A DNA stretch of 64,000 nucleotides, taken from Polynucleobacter rarus (GTDB lineage Bacteria > Pseudomonadota > Gammaproteobacteria > Burkholderiales > Burkholderiaceae). The translations under genes were made by a program, and so were the position numbers. The notes beneath the pieces are model-generated. The model worked only from the letters and a program-made list of their open reading frames with translations, made no database searches and was not told where the DNA came from. Below are positions 27,230-38,267 of the stretch, one piece after another; within the stretch, counting starts at the first letter, position 1, and each line of letters opens with the position of its first letter. The DNA lies in the NCBI RefSeq assembly GCF_003072505.1, contig NZ_NTGB01000001.1:2219955-2283954 (forward strand), written 5' to 3'.

Positions 27230-27844
27230 ATGTTAACAATTATTCTCGCAACTGGCTGGCCAATCTGGCCTCTTCTCTTTATTTCCATTATAGGTCTTGC
27301 AATTTTGCTTGAGCGTACCTGGTTTTTACGAAAAAATCGGATTTCACCAAAGATTGCATTGGAGCAAGCGCTTACTTTGTCAATTGAACTTCAAGCTTCA
27401 AACCACTTGACTTCGTCCCGTATCTCGGAACTTAGGGCAAATTCGATCTTAGGAAAAATATTGTCTGCTGGTTTGAATTCAATTTCTCTTGGCCAAGATC
27501 AATTACAGTGTCTTGAAGCCATGCGCGAAATCGCTAGCCCCTGTTTCAAGGAACTCAATAAGTACCTGAATGCTTTAGCTACCATTGCCACTTTAGCACC
27601 TTTAATGGGTTTGTTTGGGACGGTTTTAGGCATGATTGAAATTTTCGCTAGCCAAGGGGGTACCAGCAACCCAACCCAACTTGCTCAGGGTATTTCGATG
27701 GCTCTATACAATACCGCCTTTGGTTTACTGATTGCGATCCCTGCCATTGCTGGTTGGCGTTTTTTACGCGGCATGGCCAATAACCGCCAAGACGAGTTAA
27801 ACGAGGCGACCAGATTATTCATTAAAGCCAATTTTGGCCATTAA
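27230..27844 (+). CDS. exbB: ExbB/TolQ-family proton channel
   Basis: A 204-residue inner-membrane protein of the MotA/TolQ/ExbB family. It has an N-terminal helix (about 6-24), a cytoplasmic loop, and two helices with LATIATLAPLMGLFGTVLGMIEIF (about 114-137) and GISMALYNTAFGLLIAIPAIAGWRFLRG. It couples the proton motive force to an outer-membrane energiser with ExbD, which follows by 22 bases. No tonB is adjacent. A second set (TolQ/TolR) lies about 7 kb downstream. Confidence 0.85.
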   Translation: MLTIILATGWPIWPLLFISIIGLAILLERTWFLRKNRISPKIALEQALTLSIELQASNHLTSSRISELRANSILGKILSAGLNSISLGQDQLQCLEAMREIASPCFKELNKYLNALATIATLAPLMGLFGTVLGMIEIFASQGGTSNPTQLAQGISMALYNTAFGLLIAIPAIAGWRFLRGMANNRQDELNEATRLFIKANFGH

Positions 27845-27866
27845 AGAAATAAGATAAGAGTCCAGC

Positions 27867-28379
27867 TTGTTATCCCATCGACCATTACTTGATTCTACGC
27901 CAGGGCAAACTGACGAAGCTTCTCTATTGCAGACTCCGCCTGAAATCAATTTAATCCCATTTATTGATGTTTTATTGGTGATCTTAATTTTTTTAATGAT
28001 TTCGACTACGTTTACCCAGTATCAACAACTGTCGATTAATTTGCCAACCGCCCAAGGTGTCTCGAGTAGTCCCGTCATGAAAGAAATGAAGATTGCCATT
28101 AGCAAAGAAGGTCGCTATGCCATCAATGGGGTGACGGTAGATATCGATCAGTTGGGCTCGAAAATGAATCAACTTGCCAAGCAATGGGATCTGTCACAAA
28201 ACACAGAGTCAAGCGCCTTAGGTGCGCCAGAGAGAAGCAATGGCAGAATAGTGATATCAGCCGATGCGAAAGCATCCCACCAATCTGTCATGTTTGTTCT
28301 AGAATTAGCAGGTCAAGCTAATATTACGCAAGTGGTATTTGCGACGCAGGATTTGAATCCTGCGAAATCCAAGAAGTAA
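27867..28379 (+). CDS. exbD: ExbD/TolR-family biopolymer transport protein
   Basis: A 170-residue partner of ExbB. A single N-terminal membrane helix carries the proton-relay Asp in EINLIPFIDVLLVILIFLM (about 29-47), followed by a periplasmic domain ending in FVLELAGQANITQVVFATQ. The TTG at 27867 is the chosen start, since no ATG lies between it and the membrane helix. A Ser/Gly/Glu-rich insertion (about 113-130) interrupts the periplasmic domain. Part of the exbB-exbD-lpxK transcription unit. Confidence 0.85.
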   Translation: MLSHRPLLDSTPGQTDEASLLQTPPEINLIPFIDVLLVILIFLMISTTFTQYQQLSINLPTAQGVSSSPVMKEMKIAISKEGRYAINGVTVDIDQLGSKMNQLAKQWDLSQNTESSALGAPERSNGRIVISADAKASHQSVMFVLELAGQANITQVVFATQDLNPAKSKK

Positions 28380-28418
28380 TCGAACCTTAATCTGCTGAAA
28401 GTTTTCAATTTATTCATT

Positions 28419-29546
28419 ATGAATCTTCACGCACCTCGCTTTTGGGAAACAGTCAATTTACTCAGTTGGCTTTTATTACCACTTGCCTGTCTTTATGGAC
28501 TGATTATTTGGTGCCGAAAGCTAGCCTATCAAGTAGGACTTTTTTCCACTACAACTCTGCCCGTGCCAATCATTATTGTCGGCAATATTCGTATTGGCGG
28601 CACAGGTAAAACGCCCATCGTCATTGCTTTGTCTAAAGCACTCCACTTTTATGGGTTTCAACCTGGGGTAATCGCAAGAGCTTACCGCGCTCAAAATGAT
28701 CAAGATGACAGTAGTCAAGAAGTCCTCAACTCCCATTCTGCGCAGGAAGTAGGTGATGAGCCGGCCTTGATTGCCCAGCAATTATCAGCCCTCAAGATCC
28801 CTATATGGGTGGGGAAAAAACGAGCCCAAACAGCACTCAGTTTACTTAAAAAGCACCCGCAGTGTAATGTTCTGATTAGTGATGACGGCTTGCAACATTA
28901 TGCTTTGGGCAGAAAATGTGCCCGAGAAGGTGGGCGAGATATCGAAATCTTGATTCAGGATGCACGTGGGAGTGGCAATGGTTTTTTATTACCAGCAGGT
29001 CCACTTCGTGAGGGGACGACTAGAGCTAGAGATCTCACTCTCGAACTCGTTCCACAAGGTGCTCAACAGTATGATGGGAAACTCTATACGGGGAGTCTTT
29101 CTCCCATCTTCGATCCCAAGCTTCCTCAGATGGTATCTTGCGAAATGGGACTAGCTTATCCTTTGCACCCTAGAAGCACTGACGCGATAAACGTAGATAT
29201 TGTCCCAAAGTCACTCCATCAATTAGCCGGCTGGATGGCAACTCATCATCCAGATAAAAGGGTTGCTGCAATTGCTGGCATTGCCTTTCCGGAAAAATTT
29301 TTTGGCCCATTAAGAGCCTTTTTCCCAGACCTAAAAGGGGTGGGACTACCCGATCATGCCGATTTCAAATCGAATCCATTTAGCCAATTCCCCACCGACA
29401 TCTACCCACTAGTTTTAATTACCGAGAAAGATGCCGTAAAATGTAATACTTGGAATGATTCTCGGGTTTGGGTAGTTCCTCTTGAGGCAACCCTGAGTGA
29501 TACCCTTTTAAAGTGGATAACAACTCAGATAAGTCGAAATCATTAA
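28419..29546 (+). CDS. lpxK: Tetraacyldisaccharide 4'-kinase
   Basis: A 375-residue membrane-attached kinase that adds the 4'-phosphate to lipid A precursor. An N-terminal helix (about 11-28) is followed by the P-loop VGNIRIGGTGKTPIVIAL (about 51-68) and the LpxK motifs VISDDGLQHYALGR and DHADF. It is longer than the E. coli enzyme because of an insertion around the P-loop-distal region. In the order exbB-exbD-lpxK-(Trm112)-kdsB-adk, common in betaproteobacteria, it links lipid A and Kdo steps. Confidence 0.93.
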   Translation: MNLHAPRFWETVNLLSWLLLPLACLYGLIIWCRKLAYQVGLFSTTTLPVPIIIVGNIRIGGTGKTPIVIALSKALHFYGFQPGVIARAYRAQNDQDDSSQEVLNSHSAQEVGDEPALIAQQLSALKIPIWVGKKRAQTALSLLKKHPQCNVLISDDGLQHYALGRKCAREGGRDIEILIQDARGSGNGFLLPAGPLREGTTRARDLTLELVPQGAQQYDGKLYTGSLSPIFDPKLPQMVSCEMGLAYPLHPRSTDAINVDIVPKSLHQLAGWMATHHPDKRVAAIAGIAFPEKFFGPLRAFFPDLKGVGLPDHADFKSNPFSQFPTDIYPLVLITEKDAVKCNTWNDSRVWVVPLEATLSDTLLKWITTQISRNH

Positions 29547-29570
29547 CACCCTCTAGGAAAGAGTAAAGTG

Positions 29571-29747
29571 ATGGAAAAACGTTTCTTAAGCATTCTAGTT
29601 TGTCCGAACTGTAAGGGATCATTGCGCTTTGATGAGAGTAACTCAGAATTAATTTGTGATCTCGATAAACTAGCCTATCCAGTAAAAGATAACATCCCAG
29701 TCATGCTAATCGATCAAGCACGACAAATTGCTCCTAGCTTGTCCTAA
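29571..29747 (+). CDS. Trm112-family (YcaR-like) small protein
   Basis: A 58-residue protein reading [20 protein letters not shown] at the start, then [21 protein letters not shown]. This is the Trm112/YcaR zinc-ribbon-like pattern (LLDILVCP.CKG.L...L.C....LAYPI.DGIPVML). Only Cys11 and Cys14 plus Cys29 remain, as in many bacterial forms. It lies between lpxK and kdsB, its usual position in proteobacteria. The function is unknown; in eukaryotes the family activates methyltransferases. The ribosome site GAGTAAAG precedes the ATG. Confidence 0.88.
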   Translation: MEKRFLSILVCPNCKGSLRFDESNSELICDLDKLAYPVKDNIPVMLIDQARQIAPSLS

Positions 29748-29787
29748 GCTTTTTTAAAAGTTTCATTTTTAGCGCTTTTTCATCTTC

Positions 29788-30555
29788 ATGCCTAATTCAT
29801 TTCGTGTCATCATCCCAGCTCGTATGGCATCTACCCGATTGCCAAATAAGCCGCTCGCAGATATTGGCGGCGCCCCCATGGTCATTCGAGTTGCACAGCA
29901 AGCGCAAAAAAGCTTAGCAAAGAGCATTGTGATTGCAACTGATTCAGTTGAGATCGAAAGCGCCTGTCGTGATTTCCCGTTTGAAGTCATCTTAACGAAA
30001 CCAACGCACCCAACAGGAACAGATCGTTTAAGTGAAGTCGTGGCTTTACTAGGGCTCGCAGATGACGAGATTGTAGTCAACGTGCAAGGCGATGAGCCTT
30101 TCATCCCGCCTGAACTGATTAATCTAGTGGCGCATTCATTACAGAGTCATCCTCAGTGTGCCATTGCGACTGCTGGGGTACCCATTACAGATATAATTGA
30201 AATTAACAATCCCAATGTTGTAAAAATCGTACGAAACCATAAAGGTGAAGCCTTATATTTTTCTAGGGCTGCTATTCCCTTTCAACGTGATGAAAATACC
30301 GTTGCAGATTCAGTGAGGTGCCTTCGTCATATTGGGATTTATGCTTATCAGGCGCACTTTCTAAAGGCTTTTGCCCAATTAGCCCCTGCCCCGATTGAAC
30401 AGTGGGAAGCGTTAGAGCAACTGAGGGCTTTGTGGTATGGTTATTCGATTGCTGTAGAAATTTCAGCACAGATGCCTCCTCTCGGTGTAGATACCTATGA
30501 GGATTTGGAAAAAGCTCGACTAGAATGGAGCAATATTAGGAAGTTTTCTAATTAA
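29788..30555 (+). CDS. kdsB: 3-deoxy-manno-octulosonate cytidylyltransferase
   Basis: A 255-residue enzyme that activates Kdo as CMP-Kdo for lipopolysaccharide core synthesis. It starts FRVIIPARMASTRLPNKPLADIGGAPMV (4-31), the nucleotide-binding signature, followed by VNVQGDEPFIPPELI (about 97-111) and the C-terminal YEDLEKAR. Normal length. Precedes adk by 33 bases. Confidence 0.95.
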   Translation: MPNSFRVIIPARMASTRLPNKPLADIGGAPMVIRVAQQAQKSLAKSIVIATDSVEIESACRDFPFEVILTKPTHPTGTDRLSEVVALLGLADDEIVVNVQGDEPFIPPELINLVAHSLQSHPQCAIATAGVPITDIIEINNPNVVKIVRNHKGEALYFSRAAIPFQRDENTVADSVRCLRHIGIYAYQAHFLKAFAQLAPAPIEQWEALEQLRALWYGYSIAVEISAQMPPLGVDTYEDLEKARLEWSNIRKFSN

Positions 30556-31254
<699 letters not shown>

Positions 31255-31258
31255 TTTA

Positions 31259-32263
31259 ATGAAAAAATTCCTATTCATCTTTGGGTTGCTCTTAAGCTGT
31301 TTCAGTCAGATAAATGCTCAAGACCTAAGCCTTGCTCCGCCTAGTTACGGAGTCTCATCCCGTTCCGAAATTTACTCAATTCCGAGTTTAACCATTAGCG
31401 ACTCTCAGTTTTTACAAGGGGATAGCCAGGGCAAGGCTGTAACAGTTGGCGGTATTTTGCGTTATCCACCCAATCCAACGAAGATTTCTAGTAAGTTACC
31501 CGTGGTCGTTTTGGTTCATGGCTCGAGTGGCATAGGTGCTAATCTAGATTACTGGTCAAATACTTTTTTAGCGCAGGGTTATGCCACCTTTAATTTAGAT
31601 AGTTTCACTGGTAGAGGACTCAAAGTACTAGGCCCCAATCAAGCCCAGTTAGGTCGCCTGAACATGATTCTGGACACCTATCGTATCCTTGATATTTTAA
31701 AATCCAATCCACAAATTGATTCTAAAAAAATAGTTCTGATGGGATTTTCTCGCGGTGGTCAAGCCACACTCTTTGCGAGCAATAAGCGTTTTCATCAACT
31801 ATGGAATCAAAGTGGTATCGAATTTGCGGCTTACATCCCTTTTTATGCTGATTGCTCAACGCAATATATCGGCGACAATACCACTACTGGTAAACCGATT
31901 CGACTGCACCACGGCATTGCTGATGATTACAACCCAGTCACCTCTTGTCGGACCTATGTTGAACGTTTAAAAGCAAATAATCAAGACGTCCAGTTAAACG
32001 AGTACCCATTCGGCCCCCATGCCTTTGACTCCCCGATTGGAAAAAATCCTCCCGTACCATCGACTAATGCCCAAACGGTCAGGAATTGTGTAATTAAAGA
32101 AGAATCGCCTGGACAACTCATCAACGCAGCGACGGGTAAATTATTTCAATATACCGATGCTTGCGTTGAAAGAAATCCAAATGTAGGATCAGACGTTGAG
32201 GCAACAAAAATTGCTAAGCAAAAAATTGCTCAGTTTTTGGAAGGCTTATTTAGTAAGAATTAA
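31259..32263 (+). CDS. Secreted alpha/beta hydrolase, dienelactone hydrolase-like
   Basis: A 334-residue protein with a signal peptide (cleavage near INA-QD, about 20). The core is an alpha/beta hydrolase: [18 protein letters not shown] (oxyanion loop, about 74-91), nucleophile Ser in [14 protein letters not shown], Asp in [10 protein letters not shown] and the His in [12 protein letters not shown]. The closest family by pattern is dienelactone hydrolase. It probably acts in the periplasm; the substrate is unknown. The ATG follows adk by 4 bases, so the two may be co-transcribed; it converges with nrdR and overlaps it by 4 bases. Confidence 0.82.
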   Translation: MKKFLFIFGLLLSCFSQINAQDLSLAPPSYGVSSRSEIYSIPSLTISDSQFLQGDSQGKAVTVGGILRYPPNPTKISSKLPVVVLVHGSSGIGANLDYWSNTFLAQGYATFNLDSFTGRGLKVLGPNQAQLGRLNMILDTYRILDILKSNPQIDSKKIVLMGFSRGGQATLFASNKRFHQLWNQSGIEFAAYIPFYADCSTQYIGDNTTTGKPIRLHHGIADDYNPVTSCRTYVERLKANNQDVQLNEYPFGPHAFDSPIGKNPPVPSTNAQTVRNCVIKEESPGQLINAATGKLFQYTDACVERNPNVGSDVEATKIAKQKIAQFLEGLFSKN

Positions 32264-32706
32264 CGCAACTCTTTGAGGGCGGACTCAAAGGATTCGATAT
32301 CCTCGAAACTTCGATAAACCGAAGCGAAACGGATGTAAGCAACTTTGTCGAGTTTTTTAAGTTCCCGCATGACAAGCTCACCTACACGAGAAGTAGGTAT
32401 TTCTTTTTCACCCAAACTAATGACCTTCTCTTCCAACTGCGCAATTGCAGCCTCTAAGGCTTCTGAGGAGACTGGCCGCTTACGCAGTGCTAGGCGCATT
32501 GAACTCAAAATTTTATCGCGACTGTACTCCACACGACTACCATCTTTTTTGACTAAGGTTGGCATAGTCAGTTCAATACGCTCATAGGTCGTAAAGCGTT
32601 TGTCGCACTTTTCGCAACGTCGTCTACGACGAACTGCCCGACCGTCCTCTGAAACTCGAGAATCGACTACTTGGGTCTCTTCATTAGGACAGAATGGGCA
32701 GTGCAT
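32260..32706 (-). CDS. nrdR: Ribonucleotide reductase repressor NrdR
   Basis: A 148-residue zinc-ribbon and ATP-cone repressor of nrd genes. Cys3, Cys6, Cys31 and Cys34 form the zinc ribbon ([19 protein letters not shown]); the ATP-cone runs from about 46 ([22 protein letters not shown]). It follows glyA by 9 bases, the typical betaproteobacterial order. Confidence 0.95.
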   Translation of the reverse strand: MHCPFCPNEETQVVDSRVSEDGRAVRRRRRCEKCDKRFTTYERIELTMPTLVKKDGSRVEYSRDKILSSMRLALRKRPVSSEALEAAIAQLEEKVISLGEKEIPTSRVGELVMRELKKLDKVAYIRFASVYRSFEDIESFESALKELR

Positions 32707-32715
32707 TAGATTAAA

Positions 32716-33963
32716 TTATGCTCCGTAGACAGGGAAACGCTTGGTGAGTGCTTCAACTTCAGAGCGTACTCGGTTAATCGTTTCAGTACTTTGCGGTTGA
32801 TCTAATATGTCAGCAATCCAGTTACCAACTTGAACTGCTTCTGGCACTTTGAAGCCACGCGTCGTCATTGCTGGGGAGCCTAACCGAATACCACTTGTGA
32901 CAAATGGCTTTTCTGGATCATTCGGTATCGCATTTTTGTTCACCGTAATATGCGCGAGTCCTAAAATACGCTCTGCTTCTTTACCAGTAATATTTTTAGC
33001 GCGTAAATCAACTAACATCACATGGGACTGTGTTTTTCCAGAAACAATCCGTAAACCTCTTTGGACCAAAGTCTTCGCCAGCGCGTCAGCGTTATCTAAC
33101 ACTTGTTGCTGATAGACCTTAAAGTCTGGTTGTTGCGCTTCCAAAAATGCTACCGCTTTTGCTGCAATCACGTGCATTAAAGGACCACCCTGTAAACCAG
33201 GGAAAATCGCTGAGTTAATGGCTTTTTCGTGTTCCGCTTTCATGAGGATGATGCCGCCTCTTGGACCGCGTAAACTCTTGTGCGTAGTGGAAGTAACGAC
33301 ATCCGCATAGGGTACTGGATTGGGATAAAGTCCAGCAGCAATTAAGCCTGAATAATGCGCCATGTCGACGAGGAAAATCGCACCAACTGCTTTAGCTACT
33401 TTAGCAAAACGCTCAAAATCAATATGTAGAGAATAAGCAGAAGCACCCGCAATAATCAATTTTGGCTTGTGTTCATGAGCAAGACGCTCCATCGCGTCAT
33501 AGTCAATTTCTTCCTGAGCGTTTAAGCCGTAAGGAACGCTATTAAACCATTTACCGCTCATATTGAGAGCCATACCATGGGTTAAATGCCCGCCCTCTGC
33601 CAAACTCATACCTAAAATCGTATCACCTGGTTTTAAGAAGGCTAAAAACACCGCTTCATTGGCCGAAGCACCGCAATGGGGTTGTACGTTAGCAGCATCA
33701 GCACCGTATAGAGCTTTGAGGCGATCAATCGCTAATTGCTCGGCAATATCGACGAACTCACAACCACCATAGTAACGCTTGCCTGGATAGCCTTCAGCAT
33801 ATTTATTAGTTAATTGCGAACCTTGCGCTTCTAAAACAGCAGGTGAAGTATAGTTTTCGGAGGCAATTAACTCGATATGTGCTTCTTGGCGACCATTTTC
33901 TGATTGGATTGCTGCCCAAAGCGCAGGATCAGTTTTGGCTAGGTTGTGACTTCTTTCGAACAT
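32716..33963 (-). CDS. glyA: Serine hydroxymethyltransferase
   Basis: A 415-residue PLP enzyme that interconverts serine and glycine with tetrahydrofolate. The PLP lysine is in [19 protein letters not shown] (about residue 229); other landmarks are [32 protein letters not shown] and HYGGCEF-type surroundings. Normal length. The 233 bases upstream, to tolQ, show no recognisable riboswitch. Confidence 0.96.
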   Translation of the reverse strand: MFERSHNLAKTDPALWAAIQSENGRQEAHIELIASENYTSPAVLEAQGSQLTNKYAEGYPGKRYYGGCEFVDIAEQLAIDRLKALYGADAANVQPHCGASANEAVFLAFLKPGDTILGMSLAEGGHLTHGMALNMSGKWFNSVPYGLNAQEEIDYDAMERLAHEHKPKLIIAGASAYSLHIDFERFAKVAKAVGAIFLVDMAHYSGLIAAGLYPNPVPYADVVTSTTHKSLRGPRGGIILMKAEHEKAINSAIFPGLQGGPLMHVIAAKAVAFLEAQQPDFKVYQQQVLDNADALAKTLVQRGLRIVSGKTQSHVMLVDLRAKNITGKEAERILGLAHITVNKNAIPNDPEKPFVTSGIRLGSPAMTTRGFKVPEAVQVGNWIADILDQPQSTETINRVRSEVEALTKRFPVYGA

Positions 33964-34196
33964 GTTTGGGTTCCTTGGAGGTTTAAGCTAAAATCAGTGG
34001 TGAAGAACATGATAAAACTTTTTAGTTCCGCACCAAAAGACCTTTATTTTAGTGGTTTTTCGATAAAGTAAAATATTTCAGTGATTTTTAATCTGGATTG
34101 CCTAAAATGTTTAGTAGTGGTTCTTTGTTCAACATGCCTCAAAATGTATACAAAGCGTTTCTTTTTTAAAAAATATTACTCTCTGTAAGATTCCCT

Positions 34197-34865
34197 ATGC
34201 CGCAACAAGAAGATTTATCCATTATCAGTCTCGTCATGCATGCCAGTATTGTGGTGCAACTCATTCTTATCCTGTTGGTCAGTTTATCAATTGGCTCTTG
34301 GTCCATTATTTTTCGTAAGGGCATTTCCTTAGGTGCCGTGCGCCGCGAAACGGAAGCTTTTGAAAAAGACTTTTGGTCGGGTGGCGATTTAAGTACATTA
34401 CTTGAAGCTGCCCAAAGAAATCAGGGCAAGCATGCCAACTCTTTACAAAGAATTTTTCAAGCAGGGATGCAAGAGTTTTTAAAAGGCAAGGATATTGATC
34501 CTGCAAGACGTGCCATGAAAGCGGCCTATCAGCGTGAAATGGATGCCTTAGAGGCCAATCTGCCTTTTTTAGCTTCAGTCGGATCAGTCTCCCCTTACAT
34601 TGGTTTATTTGGTACAGTTTGGGGCATCATGAATTCGTTTAGAGGTCTGGCCAACGTGCAACAAGCCACTTTAGCTAGTGTTGCTCCGGGTATTGCGGAG
34701 GCTTTAGTAGCCACCGCCATTGGTTTATTTGCGGCGATTCCTGCAGTTGTTTTCTACAATCGCAGTGCCTCCGATGTTGACCGTTTAGCAATTCGGTTTG
34801 AGACCTTTATCGAAGAGTTTACTAACATCCTTCAGCGACAATCGAATGGCAAGTATTCAGCGTAG
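34197..34865 (+). CDS. tolQ: Tol-Pal system proton channel TolQ
   Basis: A 222-residue inner-membrane protein with three helices: about 13-38, 125-150 (SVGSVSPYIGLFGTVWGIM) and 160-185 (GIAEALVATAIGLFAAIPAVVFYNR). It energises outer-membrane constriction during division together with TolR and TolA. It starts the tolQ-tolR-tolA-tolB-pal-cpoB-queC set. Confidence 0.94.
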   Translation: MPQQEDLSIISLVMHASIVVQLILILLVSLSIGSWSIIFRKGISLGAVRRETEAFEKDFWSGGDLSTLLEAAQRNQGKHANSLQRIFQAGMQEFLKGKDIDPARRAMKAAYQREMDALEANLPFLASVGSVSPYIGLFGTVWGIMNSFRGLANVQQATLASVAPGIAEALVATAIGLFAAIPAVVFYNRSASDVDRLAIRFETFIEEFTNILQRQSNGKYSA

Positions 34866-35271
34866 TTCAAGAGGCGGCAAACGCCGCGCAATGTCCGATA
34901 TCAATGTCGTACCTTATATCGATGTGATGTTGGTATTGCTCGTGATCTTCATGGTCACAGCACCTTTTGTAAATCCAGGGGTAGTGAATTTACCTACTGT
35001 CGGTGGGGCAAAGGTACAAGCACTTCCGCCCATTTTTCTTAATATTAATGAGCGTGAAGAAATTAAGATTAATGAAAACGGTCAAGCGACTAAAACTTTG
35101 AATAAAGCTCAATTAGGTGCTTTTGCAAGAGAGCTGGCCGATAAAAATCCAGATCAACCAATGGTGATTGCCGCTGATAAATCAATTAAATATGAGGTGG
35201 TGATGGATGTCATGTCAAGCCTCAAAGAAAATGGCGTTAAACGCGTTGGCCTCGCTGTAAAAGGTAAATAA
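34846..35271 (+). CDS. tolR: Tol-Pal system protein TolR
   Basis: A 141-residue protein with one membrane helix carrying the essential Asp in VVPYIDVMLVLLVIFMVTAPF (about 20-40) and a periplasmic domain. The ATG at 34846 (MASIQRSS) is taken as the start, inside the last 20 bases of tolQ. An upstream in-frame ATG at 34798 lies deeper in tolQ and is less likely. Confidence 0.93.
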   Translation: MASIQRSSRGGKRRAMSDINVVPYIDVMLVLLVIFMVTAPFVNPGVVNLPTVGGAKVQALPPIFLNINEREEIKINENGQATKTLNKAQLGAFARELADKNPDQPMVIAADKSIKYEVVMDVMSSLKENGVKRVGLAVKGK

Positions 35272-35296
35272 TTGATTTTGAAGAAACTTCTAGATC

Positions 35297-36151
35297 ATGC
35301 TTGCAGCTAACCGAACGACCTTCCCAATCCGCGGCTGGAAGCAACCTGAACCCGGGGGCAAAAAGGCCCTCTTACTGAGTTTGGCAGCCCACAGCCTTCT
35401 CGTTTTAATGTTCACGGTTGGTTTGAATTGGCGTACTAGCTCAACTCCAGCTGGTGTCGAAGTCGAATTATGGGACGCCCCAGTTCCAACTCGACAAATT
35501 GAACCTGAGCCGGTAGTTGAGAAGCCGGTCATTAACAATGATGAAAAAGCAGAGATTGTTACCAAAAAGAAAAAAGAAGAGCCAAAACCGGAAAAACCTA
35601 AAGTAGAAAAAAAACCAACAACACCCCCTCTCACTTATAAACCGATCGAAAAACCCAAGCCAAAACCGGAACCACCGAAGGTTGAGCCACCAAAAGTAAA
35701 AGAGTCGACTAAAACAAAACCAACTACGGATCCAGTCAAGGAGGCAAAAGAGGCGAAGGCCAAAGCCGATGCTGAAAAAGATCGCTTGGACCGGATTGAG
35801 AAACTAAGGGCTCAGGCTGGCTCAGAAGGTGGTGGCAGTGGCGGCATGGTGGGCTCAGGGGTCGGCACTGGTGGAAACGATTCCCCAGGTTTTGCTGAGA
35901 AGGTTATAAAATTTATAAAGCCCAAAATTACTTTTAACCCAGCGGGCGTAGTTGGCAATCCGGCCGTCACGATTCAAGTGGATCTCGCACCGGACGGCAG
36001 AATCATTAAACAAAAATTAGTCAAATCTAGCGGTTTGTCGGAGTGGGATAATGCCATCTTGCGCACTCTAGAGCTAGCAGGGTCTCTCCCGAAAGATGAT
36101 AACGGCTCGGTACCTAGACAAATCACATTAATTTTTAGGCCAAAAGACTGA
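35297..36151 (+). CDS. tolA: Tol-Pal system protein TolA
   Basis: A 284-residue TonB-like linker. A membrane helix (about 27-47), then a Pro/Lys/Glu-rich stretch (about 70-175, with repeated KPKPEPPKVEPPK), a Gly-rich hinge (about 176-198) and a C-terminal TonB-like domain (from KITFNPAGVVGNPAVTIQVDLAPDGRII) that contacts Pal and TolB. The middle domain is short compared with E. coli TolA and Pro-rich instead of Ala-rich. Gap after tolR 25 bases. Confidence 0.9.
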   Translation: MLAANRTTFPIRGWKQPEPGGKKALLLSLAAHSLLVLMFTVGLNWRTSSTPAGVEVELWDAPVPTRQIEPEPVVEKPVINNDEKAEIVTKKKKEEPKPEKPKVEKKPTTPPLTYKPIEKPKPKPEPPKVEPPKVKESTKTKPTTDPVKEAKEAKAKADAEKDRLDRIEKLRAQAGSEGGGSGGMVGSGVGTGGNDSPGFAEKVIKFIKPKITFNPAGVVGNPAVTIQVDLAPDGRIIKQKLVKSSGLSEWDNAILRTLELAGSLPKDDNGSVPRQITLIFRPKD

Positions 36152-36325
36152 TTTTTTCGCGTGTTCAGTTCGGAAAACTGCTCTCATCATAAAACCCCGC
36201 CTTTTTCACTCCTTTTTCTTAGAAGACAGTTAAAATAGACTCTAAATGCTTGCCATGAGAGTTCAAGCTAAGATAAAGAAGTTATTAGCAATAAGAAAAA
36301 AGTGTAAAAAGAGAGGGTTGGTTCG

Positions 36326-37642
36326 ATGCCGTTATTCAAGTCGAAGTATTATTTTAGGAAAGCCATGCGCGCTTTATTTAATCGACTCTGTTTGCTTACC
36401 TTAATTGGTATCTCTTCTTCTAGCTTTGCACAAATGCAAATCGAAATTTCTGGGGTTGGACAGTCCCTATTTCCAATCGCAGTGACGAGCTTTATGGCTG
36501 AGAATAATCTGCCTGCCAAAGTTACAGATGTAGTCCGATCCGATTTAGCCAATACTGGTAAATTTTTTAATATTGACCCAGGCAGTACCGTCCAAGGTAT
36601 TTCAGAAAATCCAGATTTATCTTTTTGGACCGCAAGGCGTGCCCAAGCTCTTGCGATTGGTGATGTCAAACCTTTACCTGGTGGCATGTTTGAAATTACT
36701 TACCGACTCTTTGATACGGTAAAAAAAGAATCTCTAGGCGGCACTACCGTACAAGTAAGTAATCAGGAATTACGCCGAGCTGGTCATGCGATTGCGGATG
36801 ATATCGTTCAGCGCTTAACTGGTGAGCGTGGTATTTTCTCTACCCGCCTTTCCTACATTACAAAAAACAATAAACAGTTCCAGTTAATGATTTCCGATTC
36901 AGATGGTCAAAACTCCAAAGTGGCTCTGACTAGTATTGAGCCTATTATTTCTCCAGTATGGTCACCCGATGGAAAAAATGTTGCTTATGTTTCTTTTGAA
37001 ACAAAAAAACCAGTAGTTTATGTGCACGAATTAGCTACAGGTAAACGTATTGTTTTAGCGAATCAAAAAGGCAATAACAGCGCGCCGGCTTGGTCTCCAG
37101 ACGGATCGAAACTTGCCATTTCCCTATCACGTGATGGTAATACCCAAATTTATAGCCTCAATGCAAATGGCTCTAATTTAAAACGTCTGACAGTAGGCTC
37201 TGCCGTCGATACAGAACCCCAATGGTCAAGAGATGGAAAATCAATTTATTTCACGAGTGATCGTGGTGGTTCGCCGCAAATTTACCGGATGAGTAGTGAT
37301 GGTGAAGTATTAGGTAACGCGAGTCGAGTGACTTTTAAACATAGTTATGCAACGAGTCCTAGAATTTCTCCTGATGGAAGGTATTTGGCCTACATTGCCA
37401 GGGCTGGTGGGTATAAATTACAATTACTCGACTTAAAAACAGGGGATGTCTTAGGACTTACCCAAACAAATTATGATGAGACACCTTCTTTTGCAGCCAA
37501 TGGAAAATTTATTTTGTATGCTACTCGAATCGGTAGTCGCAATGTCTTAGCCGCTGTCTCGATTGATGGCTCCGTGAAACAAACCTTAAGTATTCCAGGC
37601 TCAGATGTTAGGGAGCCTGCTTGGGGTCCATTTATGAACTAA
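36326..37642 (+). CDS. tolB: Tol-Pal system protein TolB
   Basis: A 438-residue periplasmic protein with an N-terminal signal (cleavage near SFA-Q, about 36), a TolB N-terminal domain and a C-terminal six-bladed beta-propeller with repeated SPDGK / WSPDG / SRDGK motifs. It binds Pal. The ATG at 36326 has a GAGAGGG site before it; ATG at 36365 (MRALFNRL) is the alternative and gives a more standard signal peptide. Confidence 0.94.
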   Translation: MPLFKSKYYFRKAMRALFNRLCLLTLIGISSSSFAQMQIEISGVGQSLFPIAVTSFMAENNLPAKVTDVVRSDLANTGKFFNIDPGSTVQGISENPDLSFWTARRAQALAIGDVKPLPGGMFEITYRLFDTVKKESLGGTTVQVSNQELRRAGHAIADDIVQRLTGERGIFSTRLSYITKNNKQFQLMISDSDGQNSKVALTSIEPIISPVWSPDGKNVAYVSFETKKPVVYVHELATGKRIVLANQKGNNSAPAWSPDGSKLAISLSRDGNTQIYSLNANGSNLKRLTVGSAVDTEPQWSRDGKSIYFTSDRGGSPQIYRMSSDGEVLGNASRVTFKHSYATSPRISPDGRYLAYIARAGGYKLQLLDLKTGDVLGLTQTNYDETPSFAANGKFILYATRIGSRNVLAAVSIDGSVKQTLSIPGSDVREPAWGPFMN

Positions 37643-37730
37643 GCTTTTACCAAACAACACCAAATACAATAATTGCACCTTTTAACCCAGTATTTCTTTT
37701 TGTAATAAACCACTTTTTAAGGACTCTGAT

Positions 37731-38267
37731 ATGTCGACAAATTTCTTTTTCAACAATCAAACAATGTTGCGTCGTTTTAGTTTGTTTGCCCTCGCACTGA
37801 TTACAGTTGGTCTGACTGCTTGCTCCTCAGGTGTGAAATTAGATGATGTAGATGAAAATGCAAAAAGTGGTAACAACAGTTCTGGCAGCGTTGACAGTAA
37901 ATTTGCTAATCAACCTTGGAATGATCCAAAAAGTCCAATTTATAACAAGAGCTTTTATTTCGATTTCGACAGCTACACAGTAAAAAGTTCTGATCAGGCG
38001 CTAATCGATGCACACGCTAAGTTTTTAAAAGCGAATAAAAATTATCGCATTTCAATCCAAGGCAATACCGATGATTCTGGAACAAGTGAATATAACTTAG
38101 CTTTAGGACAAAAACGCTCTGAAGCAGTTCGTAAAATGTTGAGTTTACTCGGTGTGCCAGATGCCCAAATGGAAGCTGTCAGTTTCGGTAAAGAGAAACC
38201 AAAATCACCGAATACTGATGAAGCGGGTCGTGCAGATAATCGTCGTGCGGACATCGCCTATCAATGA
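37731..38267 (+). CDS. pal: Peptidoglycan-associated lipoprotein Pal
   Basis: A 178-residue outer-membrane lipoprotein. Signal peptide with lipobox LTAC (Cys31), then a short linker and an OmpA-like peptidoglycan-binding domain (about 78-178) with SFYFDFDSYTV and GNTDDSGTSEYNLALGQKRSEAVRKML. Its end overlaps cpoB by 4 bases. Confidence 0.95.
   Translation: MSTNFFFNNQTMLRRFSLFALALITVGLTACSSGVKLDDVDENAKSGNNSSGSVDSKFANQPWNDPKSPIYNKSFYFDFDSYTVKSSDQALIDAHAKFLKANKNYRISIQGNTDDSGTSEYNLALGQKRSEAVRKMLSLLGVPDAQMEAVSFGKEKPKSPNTDEAGRADNRRADIAYQ

Noticed and set aside
28339..28370. tRNA-like T-arm sequence
   Set aside because: The inverted repeat around GATTTGAATC lies inside the ExbD coding sequence and no other tRNA arms are present.
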